64,000 nucleotides of DNA from Methylocella sp. (GCA_037200525.1 JBBCGG010000001.1:1344501-1408500); one strand, 5' to 3'; shown: positions 34,508 to 44,254, numbered from the stretch's first letter. Numbers and translations are program-made. Notes: a model not told the origin generated them from the letters alone.

Positions 34508-35062
34508 CTATAAATTCTTCAAAAATCCCGCAAAGCGCATCAATCCCTCAGGCCAGGGGCCGTGCCCGCTGTCGCTGTTGATTTGGCCGGAAAGGCCGGC
34601 GTCAACCAGCTCCGCGCCGAGGGCGCTGGCGAGTCGTTCGCTGTCGGCATAGGGCGCGTGCGGATCGTCGCGGCTGACGATGATGAGGCCCGGAAAAGGC
34701 AGCGGCTCGGCTTTCAGATCGGCGAAAGCCGGATCGATCGCCGGAAACGCCGCGAGTATTTCGGGGGACGGCGGCGCGACGAGGAAGGCGCCTTTGACTT
34801 TGGCGAGATCGCGCAAATGAGGCGCGGCATGGGCCACGACGATTGCGCCAAGACCATGCGCGACGAGGATTACGGGGCGCTCAGCGAGCTTCACCTCCTC
34901 GATGAGGCGGTCGCGCCAAGCCTCCAGCTTAGGCTGGTCCCAGTCCGATTGAATGACGCGGCGCGTCGTCGGAAGCTTGGCGTCCCAGCGCGTCTGCCAA
35001 TGACCGGGACCCGCCCCGCCAAGCCCCGGAACGATGAGTATGTCGGCGTCGGCTGTCCGCAT
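34508..35062 (-). CDS. RBBP9/YdeN-type alpha/beta hydrolase lacking the serine nucleophile
   Basis: The 184-residue protein has the RBBP9/YdeN fold: LIVPGLGGAGPGHWQTRW at the N-terminus, nucleophile elbow PVILVAHGLGAIVV, acid region IIVSRDDPHAPY, and C-terminal SGHGPWPEG with the histidine. The elbow normally reads AHSLG; here the serine is glycine (codon GGT, one base from AGT). It should therefore be inactive as a serine hydrolase or use another mechanism. The gene is 3 bases from the ferritin-like gene. Confidence 0.85.
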   Translation of the reverse strand: MRTADADILIVPGLGGAGPGHWQTRWDAKLPTTRRVIQSDWDQPKLEAWRDRLIEEVKLAERPVILVAHGLGAIVVAHAAPHLRDLAKVKGAFLVAPPSPEILAAFPAIDPAFADLKAEPLPFPGLIIVSRDDPHAPYADSERLASALGAELVDAGLSGQINSDSGHGPWPEGLMRFAGFLKNL

Positions 35063-35065
35063 GGG

Positions 35066-35707
35066 TCAGGCCGAGGCCGCCGCAAGCGTTTTTGGCTGCG
35101 CGAGTTCTGCGACCAGGGCGTCGATGAAGGTCTCGTAGAGCTTTGCCTCGATGGCCTCGAACTCCGGCGCTCTTGCGGCGAAATTCGCGTCATGCGCGTT
35201 GAGTTCGCTCTCGACGTCGGACAGATGCTTTTCTTCCTCCATCAGCAGTCCGCTGATCCTGCCCGCCACGGGCGAAGCGCCAAGCGCGGTCTTATAAACG
35301 CCATAGACCTGCAAAGCGCGGCGTTCGACGAGCCACGTCACATAACAATAGACGAGCTTCGCCCGCTCGGCGTCGGGACGATCAGCGAAAGCTGCGTCGC
35401 AGGCGGCGTCGAGGTTCTGAAAATAGGCCTCGGCCTCGTCGCCGCAGAGCATGTTCTGCGGCGCATAGGTCTCAAATTCCGCGCCGCCGATTTTCAGCGC
35501 GAGCTTTTTCAAACCGAGCGCATGGCGGCCTTCCTCGAGCGCATGGGTAAGGATTTCGCTGGTCAGCACTTCGGCGCGCTGGCTTTTCACGATTTTGCGG
35601 AATCCGACATATTCGAGATAGGAGAATGTGTTCAGCCACCGCGCGTGGAGGGCATTGTCCGCGACGATTGCGCCGACCGAAGCCTCAAGGCGATTTTGTA
35701 TAAGCAT
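35066..35707 (-). CDS. Ferritin-like helical protein with possible di-metal ligands
   Basis: This 213-residue, almost all-helical protein has Glu/His pairs in a ferritin-like arrangement: LEYVGFRK, THALEEGRHALGLKKL and MEEEKHLSDVESEL. A di-iron site is possible but not proven. I know similar uncharacterised Rhizobiales proteins only as ferritin-like. The ATG at 35707 lies after the purB gene, and a GAGA box is upstream. The alpha/beta hydrolase gene follows within 3 bases. Confidence 0.65.
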   Translation of the reverse strand: MLIQNRLEASVGAIVADNALHARWLNTFSYLEYVGFRKIVKSQRAEVLTSEILTHALEEGRHALGLKKLALKIGGAEFETYAPQNMLCGDEAEAYFQNLDAACDAAFADRPDAERAKLVYCYVTWLVERRALQVYGVYKTALGASPVAGRISGLLMEEEKHLSDVESELNAHDANFAARAPEFEAIEAKLYETFIDALVAELAQPKTLAAASA

Positions 35708-35765
35708 TGCGGTCTCTCTTGTTTGTCTTTTCGGGCTGGCCTTGGCGTCCGCCTCGGCTGGGGCG

Positions 35766-37073
35766 TCAAACGCGCCCGAAAACCCGCTCAAAGATGAAAT
35801 CGACATTTTTTAGATGATAGCCGAGATCGAACAGCGTTTCGAGTTCCGCGCCGCTCAGCGCTTTGCTGACATCTGGATCGGCCCTCAAGAGGGTCAAAAA
35901 GTCGCCTTCCCCGCGCCAGACCGGCATGGCGTTGCGCTGGACCAGAGCGTAGGCGTCCTCGCGGCTGAGGCCTTTTTGCGTCAAGGCGAGCAGAACCCGC
36001 TGCGAATGGATGAGACCGCCGAGGCGATCGAGGTTTTTTTGCATGTTGGCGGGATAGACGAGCAGCTTGTCGATCACGCCCGTCAGCCGGCTCAAGGCAA
36101 AATCCAGCGTGATCGTCGCATCGGGCGCGATCATCCGCTCGACGGATGAATGCGAAATATCGCGTTCATGCCACAGCGCGACGTTCTCCATCGCGGGCAG
36201 CGCCATGCCGCGCACGAGACGGGCGAGCCCGGTCACGTTCTCGGTCAAGACCGGATTGCGCTTGTGCGGCATGGCGGAGGAGCCCTTTTGCCCTTCCGAG
36301 AAAAATTCCTCCACCTCCAGCACTTCGGTGCGCTGCAAGTGACGAATCTCGATCGCCAGCCGCTCCATCGAGGAGGCGATGACGCCGAGCGTCGCGAAGA
36401 ACATGGCGTGGCGATCGCGCGGAATGATCTGGGTTGAGGAGGGCTCGACCGCGAGCCCGAGTTTTGCCGCGACATAAGCCTCGACGCGCGGGTCGATGTT
36501 GGCGTAGGTGCCAACGGCGCCAGAAATCGCGCAAGTGGCGATTTCCTTGCGGGCGTTGACCATTCGTTCCCGAGCGCGGGAAAATTCGGCGTAGGCTTGA
36601 GCGAGCTTTAAGCCAAAAGTCACGGGCTCTGCGTGAATGCCATGCGAGCGGCCGATCGTCGGCGTCAATTTGTGCTCGAAGGCGCGACGCTTCAGTGCGG
36701 CCAGAAGCGCGTCAATATCGGCGATGAGAAGGTCTGACGTGCGGGTCAGCTGCACGGCCAGACTGGTGTCGAGCACGTCGGACGACGTCATGCCCTGATG
36801 CACGAAGCGCGCGTCCGGCCCAATGAATTCAGCGAGATGGGTCAGAAAGGCGATGACGTCATGCTTGGTGACCTTTTCGATCTCGTCGATCCGCGCGACG
36901 TCGAATTGCACATGCCCCGCCTTGGCCCAGATCGCCTCGGCCGAGGATTTTGGGATGACGCCGATCTCAGCCAGGGCGTCGCAGGCGTAAGCCTCGATCT
37001 CGAACCAGATCCGAAACCGCGTCTGCGCGTCCCAGACGGCGACCATTTCGGGGCGGGAATAGCGGGGGATCAT
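35766..37073 (-). CDS. purB: Adenylosuccinate lyase
   Basis: The 435-residue homotetrameric lyase acts twice in purine synthesis, releasing fumarate from SAICAR and from adenylosuccinate. It shows the N-terminal MIPRYSRPEMVAVWDAQTRF, the TSSDVLDTSLAVQL segment and the fumarase-superfamily signature GSSAMPHKRNPVLTENV. I start at ATG 37073, the usual family N-terminus, rather than 37088. It heads the leftward run with the ferritin-like and hydrolase genes. Confidence 0.96.
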   Translation of the reverse strand: MIPRYSRPEMVAVWDAQTRFRIWFEIEAYACDALAEIGVIPKSSAEAIWAKAGHVQFDVARIDEIEKVTKHDVIAFLTHLAEFIGPDARFVHQGMTSSDVLDTSLAVQLTRTSDLLIADIDALLAALKRRAFEHKLTPTIGRSHGIHAEPVTFGLKLAQAYAEFSRARERMVNARKEIATCAISGAVGTYANIDPRVEAYVAAKLGLAVEPSSTQIIPRDRHAMFFATLGVIASSMERLAIEIRHLQRTEVLEVEEFFSEGQKGSSAMPHKRNPVLTENVTGLARLVRGMALPAMENVALWHERDISHSSVERMIAPDATITLDFALSRLTGVIDKLLVYPANMQKNLDRLGGLIHSQRVLLALTQKGLSREDAYALVQRNAMPVWRGEGDFLTLLRADPDVSKALSGAELETLFDLGYHLKNVDFIFERVFGRV

Positions 37074-37298
37074 AGGCTGCGCTCGCAAATTCTTTGGATC
37101 GGAGCCCTAACACGCGGCGCGGGCGAAACGCAAAAGCTGGTTACGCCAAGTGTGGGCGATCAATTTGAATTGAGATTTTTGCCCTAACGCGGCGTTGGCT
37201 CGACGCCAAGCGGCGCGGGAAGCTCGTCATTTGTCTGCAAGCCGGCGATGACGGTTATTTCCAGGGCATGGGCCTGCCGCGGCTTTGGATGACCGGAA

Positions 37299-38251
37299 TC
37301 AAGGGCGCTCGCTTAGCGCGGCGGGGTAAGCTTGGGCTGTTTCGACGCCTGACCGAGCGCTTGGCCGAGTCACCAGGTAAATGCCGAGCGCGACCGGTAG
37401 AATGCCCACTAGATCGAGCGCGACCACATGCTCTCCGAGGATCAGCCAAGCAAACAGCATTCCGAGCGGAGGCATCAAAAAGTGAAAAGAACTCGCCGCT
37501 GTCGCCCCACAAACCGTTAGCAGGTGGAACCACAACAGGAAGGCCAGTATCGACCCGCACAGCACAAGATAGACGAAAGCGCTCATCAGTCTGGGGCTCG
37601 GGACGATGTCATCGACGCTCGACAGCATCATCGCAAAGGGAGCGAGCGCAATTCCCGCGGATAGATTCTGAATGCCGTTTCCGATCCACAAATTGCCCTT
37701 GGGGGCGAAGAGCTTGAACAGAATCGTCCCGGCCACGATCGAGGCGAGCGAGGCCAAGGTGAACAGATGCCGTGCACGCTATCAGTCCCGACCCAAATGC
37801 GATGGGCGACGATGAGAGCGACGCCGACAATGCCGAGAAAAAGGCCCGCAACCTTCCGCCAGGTGAGGGCCTCGCCGAGGAACATCGACGCCAGTATGGC
37901 CGTAAAGACGGGATTGGCGCTAACGATCAGCGCTCCAAGACCTGCGGAGATCGTCTGTAGACCGATATAGCCGAGGCCGAGGTAGAGCGCATTATTTGCG
38001 ACCCCGAGGATCGCGAACACGCCGATCTCGCGCAGGGATATTGGCCGACCGCCATGCCTTACGATCGAGAGCCCGAGGATCAAAACGCCGGCGAATATAA
38101 ATCGTGCGGACAGGAAAATCAGCGGCGGACAATCCGTCACGCCGATCTTGCCGGCCACGAAAGCCAAGCTCCAGAGGAGGCAGAAGCTGCCGATATAGAT
38201 CGGCAACAAATTGGCGCCGCCGGGCGTCTGGACGGACGACGAGAGGGACAT
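37299..38251 (-). pseudogene. EamA-family (DMT superfamily) transporter, frameshifted
   Basis: The first half (from the ATG at 38251, which has a good AGGAGAAA ribosome site) encodes about five helices of an EamA repeat ending at RIWVGTDSVHG. The second half continues in another frame as LFTLASLASIVAGTILFKLF and finishes the second EamA repeat. One missing base near 37775 breaks the frame. The joined product would be about 317 residues with ten helices, normal for this family. A sequencing error is possible. It is divergent from an internally deleted LysR gene, so the pair looks decayed. Confidence 0.82.
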
Positions 38252-38334
38252 GCGATTTCTCCTTTCGCCCAATATGAGTTCGCCTCTTTCAATTTAGAAA
38301 TTAAATGATAAAATCATAATCAGTTGGAATTCGA

Positions 38335-38964
38335 ATGGATTTGAGCATGCTCGATCTCGAACTTTTGCGAAGCTTCGTATCGGTTGTGGATGCTGGCGGT
38401 TTTACCCGCGCCGGCGAGCGCCTCCACCGTACGCAATCGACTGTTAGCCAGCAGATTAAGCGGCTCGAGGATGATGTCGGTCGGCCGCTGTTGAGTCGGA
38501 TCGGCAAGCAGGTCACGCCGACTGACGACGGCGAACGCCTATTGTCTTATGCGCGGCGGATTCTGTCGCTTGCCGAAGAAGCCCGCGATGTACTGACCCG
38601 TCCCGCCCAGGACGGCGCTGTGCGGCTTGGCATTCCGGAGGATTTCGCTGCCTATCGCCTGACCGAACTGCTGGCGAGTTTCGCACGATCGCGACCAGGC
38701 CTGCGGCTCGCCTGGCACATGGCTTATTCGAGTTCCAGTTTAGCGGGCGTTCAAGCCGCGATCGCGGCCGGTCTTGGTCTTGGCATCCTCTCCGACATCG
38801 CCATCCAGCCAGAGCATCGCGTGCTGACGGCAAAGGATGGCTTCGCGCCGATCGACAAAACAGAGGTGGCGCTAGTGGCTACCCCGGAGGCGAGCCTTGC
38901 GACGCTGCGCCTTGCCGATAGTCTCGCGGAATTCTGCAGTTCGGTGCAGGCGGAGGCCGCATAG
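38335..38964 (+). CDS. LysR-family regulator with internal deletion in the effector domain
   Basis: The 209-residue protein has a complete N-terminal LysR winged helix (LDLELLRSFVSVVDAGGFTR, then TQSTVSQQIKRLEDDVGRPL). The effector domain lacks about 70-80 residues: RPGLRLAW runs straight into HMAYSSSSLAGVQAAIAAGL, where relatives have an intervening segment. Typical LysR length is about 290. The frame is intact, so it may still bind DNA but could not sense an effector normally. It is divergently placed to the broken EamA transporter, its likely target. Confidence 0.82.
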   Translation: MDLSMLDLELLRSFVSVVDAGGFTRAGERLHRTQSTVSQQIKRLEDDVGRPLLSRIGKQVTPTDDGERLLSYARRILSLAEEARDVLTRPAQDGAVRLGIPEDFAAYRLTELLASFARSRPGLRLAWHMAYSSSSLAGVQAAIAAGLGLGILSDIAIQPEHRVLTAKDGFAPIDKTEVALVATPEASLATLRLADSLAEFCSSVQAEAA

Positions 38965-39012
38965 CTCGCTGTTCCATTCGCGAGTGAGTTCGGGAAAGGG
39001 GCACTGGCCATT

Positions 39013-39999
39013 TTACCCAAAACGCCCGCGCCAGCTTGGCAGAGCGCCCGGAAAGGGCAGCGCTTCAGCCTCAAAGATTGCGCGGGCGATGGCGCGCGCG
39101 AGACAATCGGCGGCGCGCATGCCGATTTCGGTCTGATCGCGCAGCGTCGGGATTTTCTGCGCCGCGCCGGTTGCGGCGGAAAAAATCGTATCGCCGTCCA
39201 TCGCCGCATGAGTGGGGCGCAGCGCGTGCGCCATCCCGTCATGCGCCATGATGGCGAGGCGCTTGGCCTCGGCTTTGGTCAGCGCGGCGTCGGTGGCGAC
39301 GACCGCGATGGTGGTGTTTTCTGGGTCCACGCCCTTGATGCGGAAGTCTTGCTGATCATGTGGCCACGGCGAGGGCCAGCCAACGCCGCCGAACTCGTCG
39401 TCTTGCTCATAGGGCGCGGCCCAGAAATGTGGACCATCGCCGATCGTCGCGCAGCCGACCGCGTTCACCGCGACGAGCGCGCCGACGCGAAAGCCGCTTG
39501 AGGTTGTGGCGCTCGCCGAGCCGAGGCCGCCCTTCAGATTGGCGGTGGTCGCGCCGAGGCCAGCGCCGACGTTGCCGAGCGCGAAATCGTGCGTCGCGGC
39601 GGCCGCCGCCTGATAGCCAAGATGCCAATAGATCGGCTCGCGGCCGAAATTTTTATCGCCGCCATTCAAAAGGTCGAATAAAACGGCGCCCGGCGCAATC
39701 GGGACTTTGATGCTCCCGACGGGAAATCCGCGGCCGCGCTCCCGCAGAAACGCGAGCGCGCCGCCGACCGAGTCGAGCCCGAAAACGGAGCCTCCCGACA
39801 GGATGAGCGCATCGACCCGCTCGACAGTCATTCCGGGTTCGAGCAAAGCCGCATCGCGGACGCCCGGCGCTCCGCCATGCACCGCGACCGAGGCGATAGC
39901 CGGCTCGTCGAATACGAGGGCCGTGACGCCGGAGGCGAGCTTTGCATCCTGCGCATTGCCGACGCTAAGGCCCGGAATGTCGGTAATGAGATTTTTCAA
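39013..39999 (-). CDS. P1 family peptidase (DmpA-like, L-aminopeptidase/D-esterase type)
   Basis: This 328-residue Ntn-type hydrolase self-cleaves to expose an N-terminal Thr or Ser nucleophile. The N-terminal region has LSGGSVFGLDSVGGALAFL; later come SASATTSSGFRVGALVAVN and the probable processing site NTTIAVVATDA, with cleavage likely before Thr. It starts at TTG 39999 with GAAGGAG upstream; a longer frame to 40260 reads into the neighbouring gene. Members act on D- or beta-amino-acid peptides or amides. The next gene upstream on the same strand is TIGR02301. Confidence 0.9.
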   Translation of the reverse strand: MKNLITDIPGLSVGNAQDAKLASGVTALVFDEPAIASVAVHGGAPGVRDAALLEPGMTVERVDALILSGGSVFGLDSVGGALAFLRERGRGFPVGSIKVPIAPGAVLFDLLNGGDKNFGREPIYWHLGYQAAAAATHDFALGNVGAGLGATTANLKGGLGSASATTSSGFRVGALVAVNAVGCATIGDGPHFWAAPYEQDDEFGGVGWPSPWPHDQQDFRIKGVDPENTTIAVVATDAALTKAEAKRLAIMAHDGMAHALRPTHAAMDGDTIFSAATGAAQKIPTLRDQTEIGMRAADCLARAIARAIFEAEALPFPGALPSWRGRFG

Positions 40000-40021
40000 T
40001 GCGGCTCCTTCGGGCGGAGAC

Positions 40022-40600
40022 TCACGAAGCGCTGAACCGATTGACGATCTCATGGGCGAGCTTGCCCCCCTCGGCGAGAAAGCGGCCGATGACGATTTGC
40101 GCATTGGGCGTACAGACGCGGTAGGATTGCTCGTAATCGTGGAAGCTGCGGTTGAAGGTTCCGGCGAGCCGTTCCTTGCGGTAGGCGGTCTTGGCTTCCG
40201 CCTCCAGAAATTGCTGCATTTTTCCGCGCCAGTCGTCCGTGGAGCCGCAGAGGTCGCCAAGATAGGCGAGGGCCCCGAGGATTTCGGCGAGCCTCAGAGC
40301 CTGCGGCTCGTAGGGCGGCGGCGGGGGCTCCGAAGCCGGAGCGTCGGGATTGCTCGGCGCGGAATCGGGCGACTCTGTCTTCGCTGCGTCGGTCTTGGCC
40401 GGGGCGCTTTTCGCGCCGTTCTTGCCGGTTGAGTTTTTGGCGTTCTTGCCGGGGGAATGGTGATGCGGCCCCGTCTTCGCGAGACGATCATGTTTCGCTG
40501 ACTCATGCGTAGCCGCAAGCGCGGGGCAAACCGCCGCCGAAAGCGCGGTCCCCAAGGCGGCCCAGCGCAGAATTTTGAGGCGCGCGATCGCCTTCACCAT
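40022..40600 (-). CDS. TIGR02301 family exported protein
   Basis: The 192-residue protein has a signal peptide (about residues 1-29), a Lys/Pro-rich linker (35-95) and a conserved C-terminal domain with LRLAEILGALAYLGDLCGS, DDWRGKMQQFLEAE and a second cysteine in YRVCTPNAQ. This is the TIGR02301 pattern, confined to alphaproteobacteria and of unknown function. Two conserved cysteines may form a disulfide in the periplasm. It is co-directional with the P1 peptidase, 22 bp upstream of it. Confidence 0.85.
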   Translation of the reverse strand: MVKAIARLKILRWAALGTALSAAVCPALAATHESAKHDRLAKTGPHHHSPGKNAKNSTGKNGAKSAPAKTDAAKTESPDSAPSNPDAPASEPPPPPYEPQALRLAEILGALAYLGDLCGSTDDWRGKMQQFLEAEAKTAYRKERLAGTFNRSFHDYEQSYRVCTPNAQIVIGRFLAEGGKLAHEIVNRFSAS

Positions 40601-40679
40601 CGGCTCCGCCTGTTGACCAAGCCCGCAAGCCTAAGCGATTCCATGACAAGTTGAAACTGGAGCTCCAAATCTTGCATGA

Positions 40680-41159
40680 TCACGCCAAAATCCCCGACTT
40701 CAGCGCGGCGGCCGCCGCAACGACGTCGCCGGTATGGGGCGTACAATGGAGTTCCGCCAGCCGCGACGGCTCGGCCCAGATGATTGCGCCGGCTTCCGGC
40801 CCTTCTGCGCCTTCCCCAGCGATCCATTCGCCGACGAAGGAGGCGATTACATAATGGCGCTTGATCCTGCCGGCCTCGTCGCGCTCAATCGATTCCACAT
40901 GGCGATTGAACTGAATAATCCGCGCTTCGACCTGCACCTCCTCCCGCAACTCGCGCAACGCCGCCTCGCTCAGAGTTTCGCCAACCTCGACGAGGCCGCC
41001 CGGCAGCGAGAACGCGCCAACGAACGGCGGCCGGGTGCGCGTCGCGAGCAAAACCTTGCCGGCGCGGAAGACGGCGAGACTTACTGCGAGCAAGGGAGAG
41101 GGCGGATAGAGCCGCGCCGGGCTCGATTGACCGTCAAGGGGAATGCCGGTTCCGGTCAC
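40680..41159 (-). CDS. NUDIX hydrolase
   Basis: The 159-residue pyrophosphohydrolase has a complete NUDIX box, [20 protein letters not shown] followed by EVQ, near residues 55-77. The substrate is not readable; the flanking region resembles ADP-ribose or NADH pyrophosphatases. Its start overlaps the pdxH stop by 4 bases (ATGA), so it is translationally coupled to pdxH and shares its transcript. Confidence 0.9.
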   Translation of the reverse strand: MTGTGIPLDGQSSPARLYPPSPLLAVSLAVFRAGKVLLATRTRPPFVGAFSLPGGLVEVGETLSEAALRELREEVQVEARIIQFNRHVESIERDEAGRIKRHYVIASFVGEWIAGEGAEGPEAGAIIWAEPSRLAELHCTPHTGDVVAAAAALKSGILA

Positions 41160-41770
41160 GGATAGAGGCGCTCCTTGCGCCAGGCGTCATTTGGCGTCTC
41201 GCGTCGAAATGCGATCCTATCGTGCAAACGAAACGCTCCGTCGGACCAGAACTCGAGATAGACCGGCGCAATCCGGTACCCGATCCAGTAGGGCGGCCGG
41301 GGAATCTCGCCAAAACCGAATTTCACGGCGTATTTCGCGACCGCCGCCTCGAGGGCGAAGCGGCCTTCGAGCGGCCGGGATTGCTGGCTCGCCCAAGCCC
41401 CGATCCGGCTTTGCAAGGCGCGGCTGGCGAAATAGGCGTCAGCCTCGCTGTCGGAGACTGGCTCGACGGGTCCGCGCAACCGGACTTGCCGGCGCAGCGA
41501 CTTCCAGTGCAGCACTGCGGCGGCTTTCGGATTGGCCTGCAGCTCCTGGCCCTTGGCGCTTTGCGCATTGCTATAGAACACAAAGCCCGACGCATTCGCC
41601 TCTTTCAGCAACACCATGCGAACATCGGGCAAGCCGTCGGCGTCCGAGGTGGCGAGCGCCATGGCGTCTGGATCGTTCGGCTCGCTTCTTTTGGCGTCCT
41701 CGAGCCAGGATGCGAATAATTCGAAAGGGTCGGCCGCCTCGGTAAAGTCACGCGCCGTTAACTTGTTCAA
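41156..41770 (-). CDS. pdxH: Pyridoxamine 5'-phosphate oxidase
   Basis: This 204-residue FMN enzyme makes pyridoxal 5'-phosphate from pyridoxine or pyridoxamine phosphate. Family segments are [39 protein letters not shown], and the C-terminal [18 protein letters not shown], ending in RLYP. The TTG at 41770 is favoured by GGAG 8 bases upstream and family length (about 200-220), not the longer frame to 41848. It is coupled to the NUDIX gene. Confidence 0.94.
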   Translation of the reverse strand: MNKLTARDFTEAADPFELFASWLEDAKRSEPNDPDAMALATSDADGLPDVRMVLLKEANASGFVFYSNAQSAKGQELQANPKAAAVLHWKSLRRQVRLRGPVEPVSDSEADAYFASRALQSRIGAWASQQSRPLEGRFALEAAVAKYAVKFGFGEIPRPPYWIGYRIAPVYLEFWSDGAFRLHDRIAFRRETPNDAWRKERLYP

Positions 41771-41943
41771 GGGTACAGCTCCATAAGGGCAACTTTTTCG
41801 CGAGCGATAAAACTGTGATAGGAAAGCTCGTGCGCGGCGATCATCCATATAACCCCATCTTCCGATCTTATACAGCCGGCGGCCAGTGTTGCAGCGGGCG
41901 CCGGTCTGTGAGCACTTCCGGTTTCGCGGCGGCTCGCGCCCGG

Positions 41944-42354
41944 ATGAGGTGGGTTTTCTTGGCTTGTCTGGTCGGCCCTTTGGGCGGATGCTCGATGTCC
42001 ATGCCGATCGCCCCTCTGACGAGCTCGAACGACGATGCGACCGACTCCATTCCGAGTTCGTCTCTTGAGCGCCTGCTCGACGCGGAGGATTGGCGCAGGG
42101 CCAAGGCCGCTCTCTCGACGGCGCTCGACCCGCAGGGCAATGGCGCTCCCGTCGTCTGGGACAATCCGCAATCCGGCGATAAGGGGTCCTTCACGCCGAC
42201 CGGCAAAGCCTATCCTTCGGACGGCAAGATCTGCCGGGCCTTCAGCAGCCAGATCAGTCGCAAAAGCGATGAACAATCCATGCAAGGAACCGCCTGTTCG
42301 GGTAAGGCAGGCGAATGGACGGTTTTGGAGATCAGCCCCCCACCCAGGGGCTAA
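41944..42354 (+). CDS. Lipoprotein, RT0821/Lpp0805 surface-protein type
   Basis: The 136-residue protein has a lipoprotein signal ([15 protein letters not shown], lipobox LGGC), so it should be lipid-anchored. The mature part has a conserved-looking core ([25 protein letters not shown] and [15 protein letters not shown]) with two cysteines. This matches the RT0821/Lpp0805 family of surface proteins of unknown function. A GTG at 41908 would give a longer basic N-region and is an alternative start. It is divergent from pdxH. Confidence 0.78.
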   Translation: MRWVFLACLVGPLGGCSMSMPIAPLTSSNDDATDSIPSSSLERLLDAEDWRRAKAALSTALDPQGNGAPVVWDNPQSGDKGSFTPTGKAYPSDGKICRAFSSQISRKSDEQSMQGTACSGKAGEWTVLEISPPPRG

Positions 42355-42491
42355 ATCCCCGATCGACACAGCCTTAGGCGCGGCGATAAAATGCGGCAAG
42401 CCTTGCGCTGGACCTGACGATTCACCAAATTCGGGGAGAGACATGGGCGTTGGCGCCGGTCCATGGGCGAGCGCAGGAGTGGGCTCAATCG

Positions 42492-43457
42492 ATGCGTGAT
42501 CCATATATTATTTTAGGCGTTCCAAAATCCGCCGACGCGGCCGAGATCAAGAAAACTTTTCGAAAACTCGCGAAGAAATTTCATCCTGATCAGAGCAAGG
42601 AGCCGAAAGCGAAAGAGAAATTCGCCGAGATCAGTTCGGCCTATGAGATTTTGGGCGACGAAAAAAAGCGGGGCGCTTTCGACCGCGGCGAAATCGACGC
42701 CGAGGGAAAGCCGCGTCATCCGGGTTTTGAAGGATTTGCTGCGGGCGGGGCTGGGTCTCGCGCCAATGCCGGAGCAGGTCGCGGCTTCGAGCATTTCGAA
42801 TTCAACTTTGGCGGGGGGCGCCCCGGCGGCCAGCGCTTTGACGCAAGCGACATTTTCGGCGATCTTTTTGGCGCGCCCGGAGGCCGCAGAGGCGCGCGCG
42901 GACCTTCAGCTTCGGCGCCGCCGCCGCGCGGCGAGGATGTCGCTGCGAGCGTGACCGTTGGGCTGGCCGAGGCTGTAAAAGGCGGAACGGCGCGCGTCAC
43001 CCTGCCGAGCGGACGCACGCTGGACGTCTCCGTGCCTGCCGGAATCGAGGACGGCAAGCAGATTCGCCTGAAACGGCAGGGGCAGCCGGGCATGGCCGGA
43101 GGCGAGCCAGGCGACGCCATCATCACGGTGAAGATCGCCAAACATCCCTATTTCCGCGTCGAGGGGCGCGATTTGCGGCTTGATCTGCCGGTTGCATTGT
43201 ACGAGGCCGTCCTCGGCGCCAAGGTCAATGCGCCAACGCTCGATGGCGCTGTGGAGCTCGCCGTTCCGGCAGGCTCGAACGGCGGCCGCACTTTGCGGTT
43301 GCGCGGCAAAGGCCTGCCCAATCCGCAAGGCGGCGCGGGCGATCTTTTGGTGACGCTCCGCATTGTTTTGCCGGACGAGCCCGACGCCGAATTGCAGGAG
43401 CTGATGCGCACATGGCAAAGCAAAAAAACCTATAATCCGCGCAGCGACTTGAGTTGA
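42492..43457 (+). CDS. J-domain co-chaperone of class II (CbpA/DnaJ-like, no zinc finger)
   Basis: The 321-residue protein has an N-terminal J domain with the HPD motif (KKFHPDQ, residues 29-35), a Gly/Phe-rich linker (75-125) and two beta-barrel C-terminal substrate-binding domains (ending LRIVLPDEPDAELQELMR). The CxxCxGxG zinc repeats of DnaJ are absent, so it is class II. It should stimulate DnaK and deliver substrates in the cytosol. The ATG at 42492 matches the J-domain start. DUF1499 follows by 20 bp. Confidence 0.92.
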   Translation: MRDPYIILGVPKSADAAEIKKTFRKLAKKFHPDQSKEPKAKEKFAEISSAYEILGDEKKRGAFDRGEIDAEGKPRHPGFEGFAAGGAGSRANAGAGRGFEHFEFNFGGGRPGGQRFDASDIFGDLFGAPGGRRGARGPSASAPPPRGEDVAASVTVGLAEAVKGGTARVTLPSGRTLDVSVPAGIEDGKQIRLKRQGQPGMAGGEPGDAIITVKIAKHPYFRVEGRDLRLDLPVALYEAVLGAKVNAPTLDGAVELAVPAGSNGGRTLRLRGKGLPNPQGGAGDLLVTLRIVLPDEPDAELQELMRTWQSKKTYNPRSDLS

Positions 43458-43477
43458 ATTCATATTAAGGGACGCGC

Positions 43478-44254
43478 GTGCGACGCCTGATCGTCGAAGA
43501 GCCCTATTCTAAATCGGCTTTGCTGAGCCGGCGTCTGGCTGCGTTCGCCGTCGCTGTCGCTCTCGTCGGCGTGGTCGTGGCGCGCGGCGGGATCGACCCG
43601 CCGGCGGCGCTCGCTGTTTTGGTCGGATCGATCGGCCTCGCCGCCGGCGCGATTTTATGCGCTCTGCTGGCCTTCGCGGTGATCTGGCGCACCGGACGCC
43701 AGGGCGCTGGGCAAGCCGCCGCCGGCTTGTTTCTAGCGCTCGCGCTCCTTGCCTATCCGGCCTATCTGTCCGCGACGGCGATGCATCTGCCAAGGCTTGC
43801 GGATTTGTCGACGGATATCGCCGATCCTCCGGTCTTTTCAGCCTCGCGCGTGGCCCAGGCCGCGCGCGGGGGAACCACCCCGCCGAGCGTGCCGCCCGCG
43901 ATGCGCAAGAGGCAGGCGCAGGCCTATCCGAAGATCCAGCCGATCCTGCTCGATCTTGATGCCGAGGAGTCTTTCGCCGCAATCCTTAAAGCCGTCTCCG
44001 CGAGCGGCTGGCGGCTCGTCGAGTCGACTCCGCCGGGCCAAGGCCGCACTGGTCTTGGGCATGTAGACGCCATTGCGCGCAGCATGATCATGGGCTTTCC
44101 GTGCGACATCACGATCCGGATTCGTCCGATCGCGGATCAAACGCGCATCGACATCCGCTCCGCGTCGCGCTTCGGCCCTTATGATTTCCGCGCCAATCAG
44201 CGCAATATCGCGACATTCGAAGCAGCGCTTGAGGCCGTAGTCGACAAGAACTGA
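43478..44254 (+). CDS. DUF1499 membrane protein
   Basis: The 258-residue protein starts at GTG with GGGACGC upstream. It has three hydrophobic segments (about 20-35, 43-70, 78-100), then a soluble DUF1499 domain (AYPKIQPILLDLDAEESFAA, GFPCDITIRIRPIADQTRID). The domain is widespread in photosynthetic and alphaproteobacterial lineages, with unknown function. The last 58 bases overlap the convergent MBL-fold hydrolase gene. The J-domain gene lies just upstream and may be in the same transcript. Confidence 0.85.
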   Translation: MRRLIVEEPYSKSALLSRRLAAFAVAVALVGVVVARGGIDPPAALAVLVGSIGLAAGAILCALLAFAVIWRTGRQGAGQAAAGLFLALALLAYPAYLSATAMHLPRLADLSTDIADPPVFSASRVAQAARGGTTPPSVPPAMRKRQAQAYPKIQPILLDLDAEESFAAILKAVSASGWRLVESTPPGQGRTGLGHVDAIARSMIMGFPCDITIRIRPIADQTRIDIRSASRFGPYDFRANQRNIATFEAALEAVVDKN

